Below are positions 62,393-64,000 of a stretch of 64,000 nt of DNA, piece by piece. Source of the stretch: Serratia quinivorans (GTDB lineage: Bacteria > Pseudomonadota > Gammaproteobacteria > Enterobacterales > Enterobacteriaceae); NCBI GenBank assembly GCA_900457075.1, contig UGYN01000002.1:682001-746000 (forward strand), read 5' to 3'. Below the pieces are notes generated by a model that did no database searches, had not been told where the DNA came from, and saw only the letters and a program-made list of their open reading frames with translations. How positions within the stretch are numbered: the stretch's first letter is position 1; each line of letters starts with the position of its first letter. The translations under genes and the position numbers were made by a program.

Positions 62393-63301
62393 TCAATCAC
62401 CGCAGGTTGCCAAATTCAGCGCCTGTTCAGCGGCAATACGACAAAAAGCGTCAGTCAGCGGTGAAGCCGTGCGCCACGCCAGCGCCAGCGTATAGGCTAC
62501 CGGGCTGCCTGTGCCGCTCAGTTCACGGAACACCACGCCGGGGGATTGCAGTCTTGCAAACAGGGCCGGCATCAACGCGATCCCCACACCGCCCGCCACC
62601 AGCCCGCCGATAGTCTGCATCTGCCGTGCCTCCTGCACGATACGCGGACTGAATCCCGCCACCGCACAGGCCTGCAGGATCGCCGTGTGCATACCGGGGC
62701 CGTAATGCGCCGGAAACAGCACCCAGGGTTGATCGGCCAGGCTGCTCAACGTCACTTGCTGCTGCGTCGCCAGCGGGTGGTTTTCCGGCAATGCCAACAC
62801 CATGCGATCGAACAGGAAAGGCAAGATCTGCAAGCCCTCTTGCGGCGTCACCGGCAGCACCACCATGCCCATGTCGGCGCGGTCATCGCGCAGTGCGATC
62901 AATTGCTCGGCGGTCGTCGCCTCCTGCAAATGAAACTCCGCCTGCGGATGCGCCTGACGAAACTGCCGCAGGATGCCCGGCAATAGAGCGTTTACCGTGC
63001 TGTCGACGAAGGTCAGGCGCAGCGATTCGGTCAAACCGCGTGCCGCACGGCGGGTATTGCCGAGGGTGCGTTCAAACTGCGCCAACGTTCGCCGCGCCTC
63101 AATCAGAAACACTTGCCCTGCTTCGGTGATCCTGGTGACGCGGTTGCCGCGCTCCAGCAACAGCACGCCCAGCTCCTGCTCAATCTTTCGGATAGCGGCA
63201 GTCAGCGGGGGTTGTGCCATATGCAAGCGCTCGGCGGCGCGGTGAAAGCTCATTTCTTCCGCGACGGCAATAAATTGCCGCAGTTGGCGTAGTTCAATCA
63301 C
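62393..63301 (-). CDS. LysR family transcriptional regulator
   Basis: A 302-residue LTTR. The HTH is LRQLRQFIAVAEEMSFHRAA then PPLTAAIRKIEQELGVLLLE. The effector domain contains LRLTFVDSTVNALLPGILRQ and MQTIGGLVAGGVGIALMPAL. The N-terminal sequence resembles the BenM/CatM-like group that handles aromatic or aliphatic acids. It is divergent from the SDR gene at 63429 and should regulate it. Its end is 31 bases before the trpS leader peptide on the same strand. Confidence 0.93.
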   Translation of the reverse strand: MIELRQLRQFIAVAEEMSFHRAAERLHMAQPPLTAAIRKIEQELGVLLLERGNRVTRITEAGQVFLIEARRTLAQFERTLGNTRRAARGLTESLRLTFVDSTVNALLPGILRQFRQAHPQAEFHLQEATTAEQLIALRDDRADMGMVVLPVTPQEGLQILPFLFDRMVLALPENHPLATQQQVTLSSLADQPWVLFPAHYGPGMHTAILQACAVAGFSPRIVQEARQMQTIGGLVAGGVGIALMPALFARLQSPGVVFRELSGTGSPVAYTLALAWRTASPLTDAFCRIAAEQALNLATCGD

Positions 63302-63428
63302 GCAATACCTTTTTCGTATTTTGAAAGCATAAATAGAGTATTGGATGTATCAATAGCAAAAGCCAATACTTTCCCGACCGCACAGTGCTGCGCCATTCCG
63401 GTGCACCCGGCGAGAAAGGAGAGCAGTT

Positions 63429-64000
63429 ATGACGCAACGTACAGCGATTGTTACCGGCGGTTCCAGCGGTATTGGGCTGGCCATCGCTCAACAACTGGCG
63501 CAACAGGATTACCGCATCGCCATCGTGGCGCGCGACCCGCAACGCCTGCAGCAGGCGGCGCAGCAAATTGGCCCCGCTACCCGCTACTATTCGGCGGACC
63601 TGAGCCGCCGTGGGCCGGTGGAAGACGTCGTCGCCCAGTTGGCAGCCGATCTCGGCACGGTGGATGTCCTGATTAACAACGCCGGATTTACCCGGGTGAT
63701 TGCCGCCGATACGCCGTTGGCGCAGGCCGAACAAGAATGGGACGCGGTGATAGAAGGGAACCTGAAAAGTACCTTCCTGTTTACCCTGGCGATGTTGCCA
63801 CACCTGAGCAAACCGGGCGGCCGCATCATTAATCTGAGCTCAATTGCCGCCCAATGCGGCAGCGGCAGCGCGGGTGCATTAGGTTATTCCGCCGCCAAAG
63901 CCGGGGTGCAGGGTTTTACCCTCAGTCTGGCACGCGAACTTGGCGAGTTGGGGATTACCGTCAACGCCATTGCGCCAGGGTTTATCGCCGATACTCGCTT
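63429..64000 (+). CDS. SDR family oxidoreductase (3-oxoacyl-ACP reductase-like), 5' part
   Basis: The first 190 codons of a classical short-chain dehydrogenase, cut by the right edge. It has the cofactor loop TGGSSGIG (9-16), NNAG, the catalytic Ser in INLSSIAA, YSAAKAG with Tyr and Lys, and NAIAPGFI. It is FabG/YkvO-like; the substrate is unknown. AAAGGAGAG lies before the ATG. It is divergent from the LysR gene with 127 bases between, the usual regulator-target arrangement. Confidence 0.92.
   Translation, partial: MTQRTAIVTGGSSGIGLAIAQQLAQQDYRIAIVARDPQRLQQAAQQIGPATRYYSADLSRRGPVEDVVAQLAADLGTVDVLINNAGFTRVIAADTPLAQAEQEWDAVIEGNLKSTFLFTLAMLPHLSKPGGRIINLSSIAAQCGSGSAGALGYSAAKAGVQGFTLSLARELGELGITVNAIAPGFIADTR

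Overview
The window reads as chromosome of an enterobacterium of the Yersiniaceae, most likely a Serratia species of the plymuthica/liquefaciens/proteamaculans type. Base composition is near 57% GC. Many genes are recognisable orthologues of Escherichia coli genes (dinG, yedA, yehWXY-osmF, yjiS/yjiR, sseA, yehS, phnCDE, lgoDRT), and the accessory genes (srfABC, a urea amidolyase operon with its own urea transporter) are typical of Serratia. I see no rRNA, tRNA, CRISPR array, phage or complete insertion sequence.

Layout. 0-9.7 kb: the 5' end of dinG, a small tautomerase/decarboxylase-like pair, a general porin, GNAT acetyltransferases, an e(P4)-type acid phosphatase, an XRE-cupin regulator, an MFS exporter (frameshifted) divergent from an HTH/Fe-S-type regulator, and yedA. 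9.7-15.4 kb: one leftward unit of fatty-acid desaturase, osmF-yehYXW (osmoprotectant ABC importer) and a signal-less PhnD-like protein. 15.9-23.6 kb: a frameshifted MFS transporter, a frameshifted Gfo/Idh oxidoreductase, yjiS/yjiR, an AraC regulator and small metabolic genes. 23.7-30.1 kb: the three-gene srfABC operon with overlapping starts and stops. 30.1-36 kb: sseA, LysR/DUF4865, a flavin monooxygenase behind a perfect Fur-type palindrome, a probable orphan ParS/MbcA-like antitoxin, and gene relics. 36.1-48.0 kb: a 12-kb leftward operon, atzF-uca-gntR-urtABCDE, which imports urea and degrades it by carboxylation and allophanate hydrolysis. It is preceded by a textbook sigma-54 promoter, NtrC-like sites and an operator-like palindrome. 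48.6-53.7 kb: beta-carbonic anhydrase with a SulP transporter, a chemoreceptor, a cluster of hairpins, and yehS. 53.8-61.2 kb: phnCDEE importer with a Pho-box-like site, then lgoD/lgoR/lgoT for L-galactonate. 61.2-64 kb: a second-type tryptophanyl-tRNA synthetase behind what looks like a complete Trp-codon transcription attenuator, a LysR regulator, and the start of an SDR gene.

The most interesting observation is the trpS leader: a 17-codon peptide with tandem Trp codons, a terminator hairpin with a T run, and a mutually exclusive antiterminator pairing. Next are the sigma-54/NtrC control of the urea amidolyase-transporter operon, the shared 22-bp element upstream of lgoD and lgoT, the 33-bp Fur-type palindrome, and the poorly understood SrfABC system, whose SrfC P-loop looks degenerate.

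A caution on sequence quality: six genes are broken by a total of seven single-base indels, most of them in short mononucleotide runs. Both reading frames on each side are otherwise well preserved, so read errors are at least as likely as real pseudogenes.
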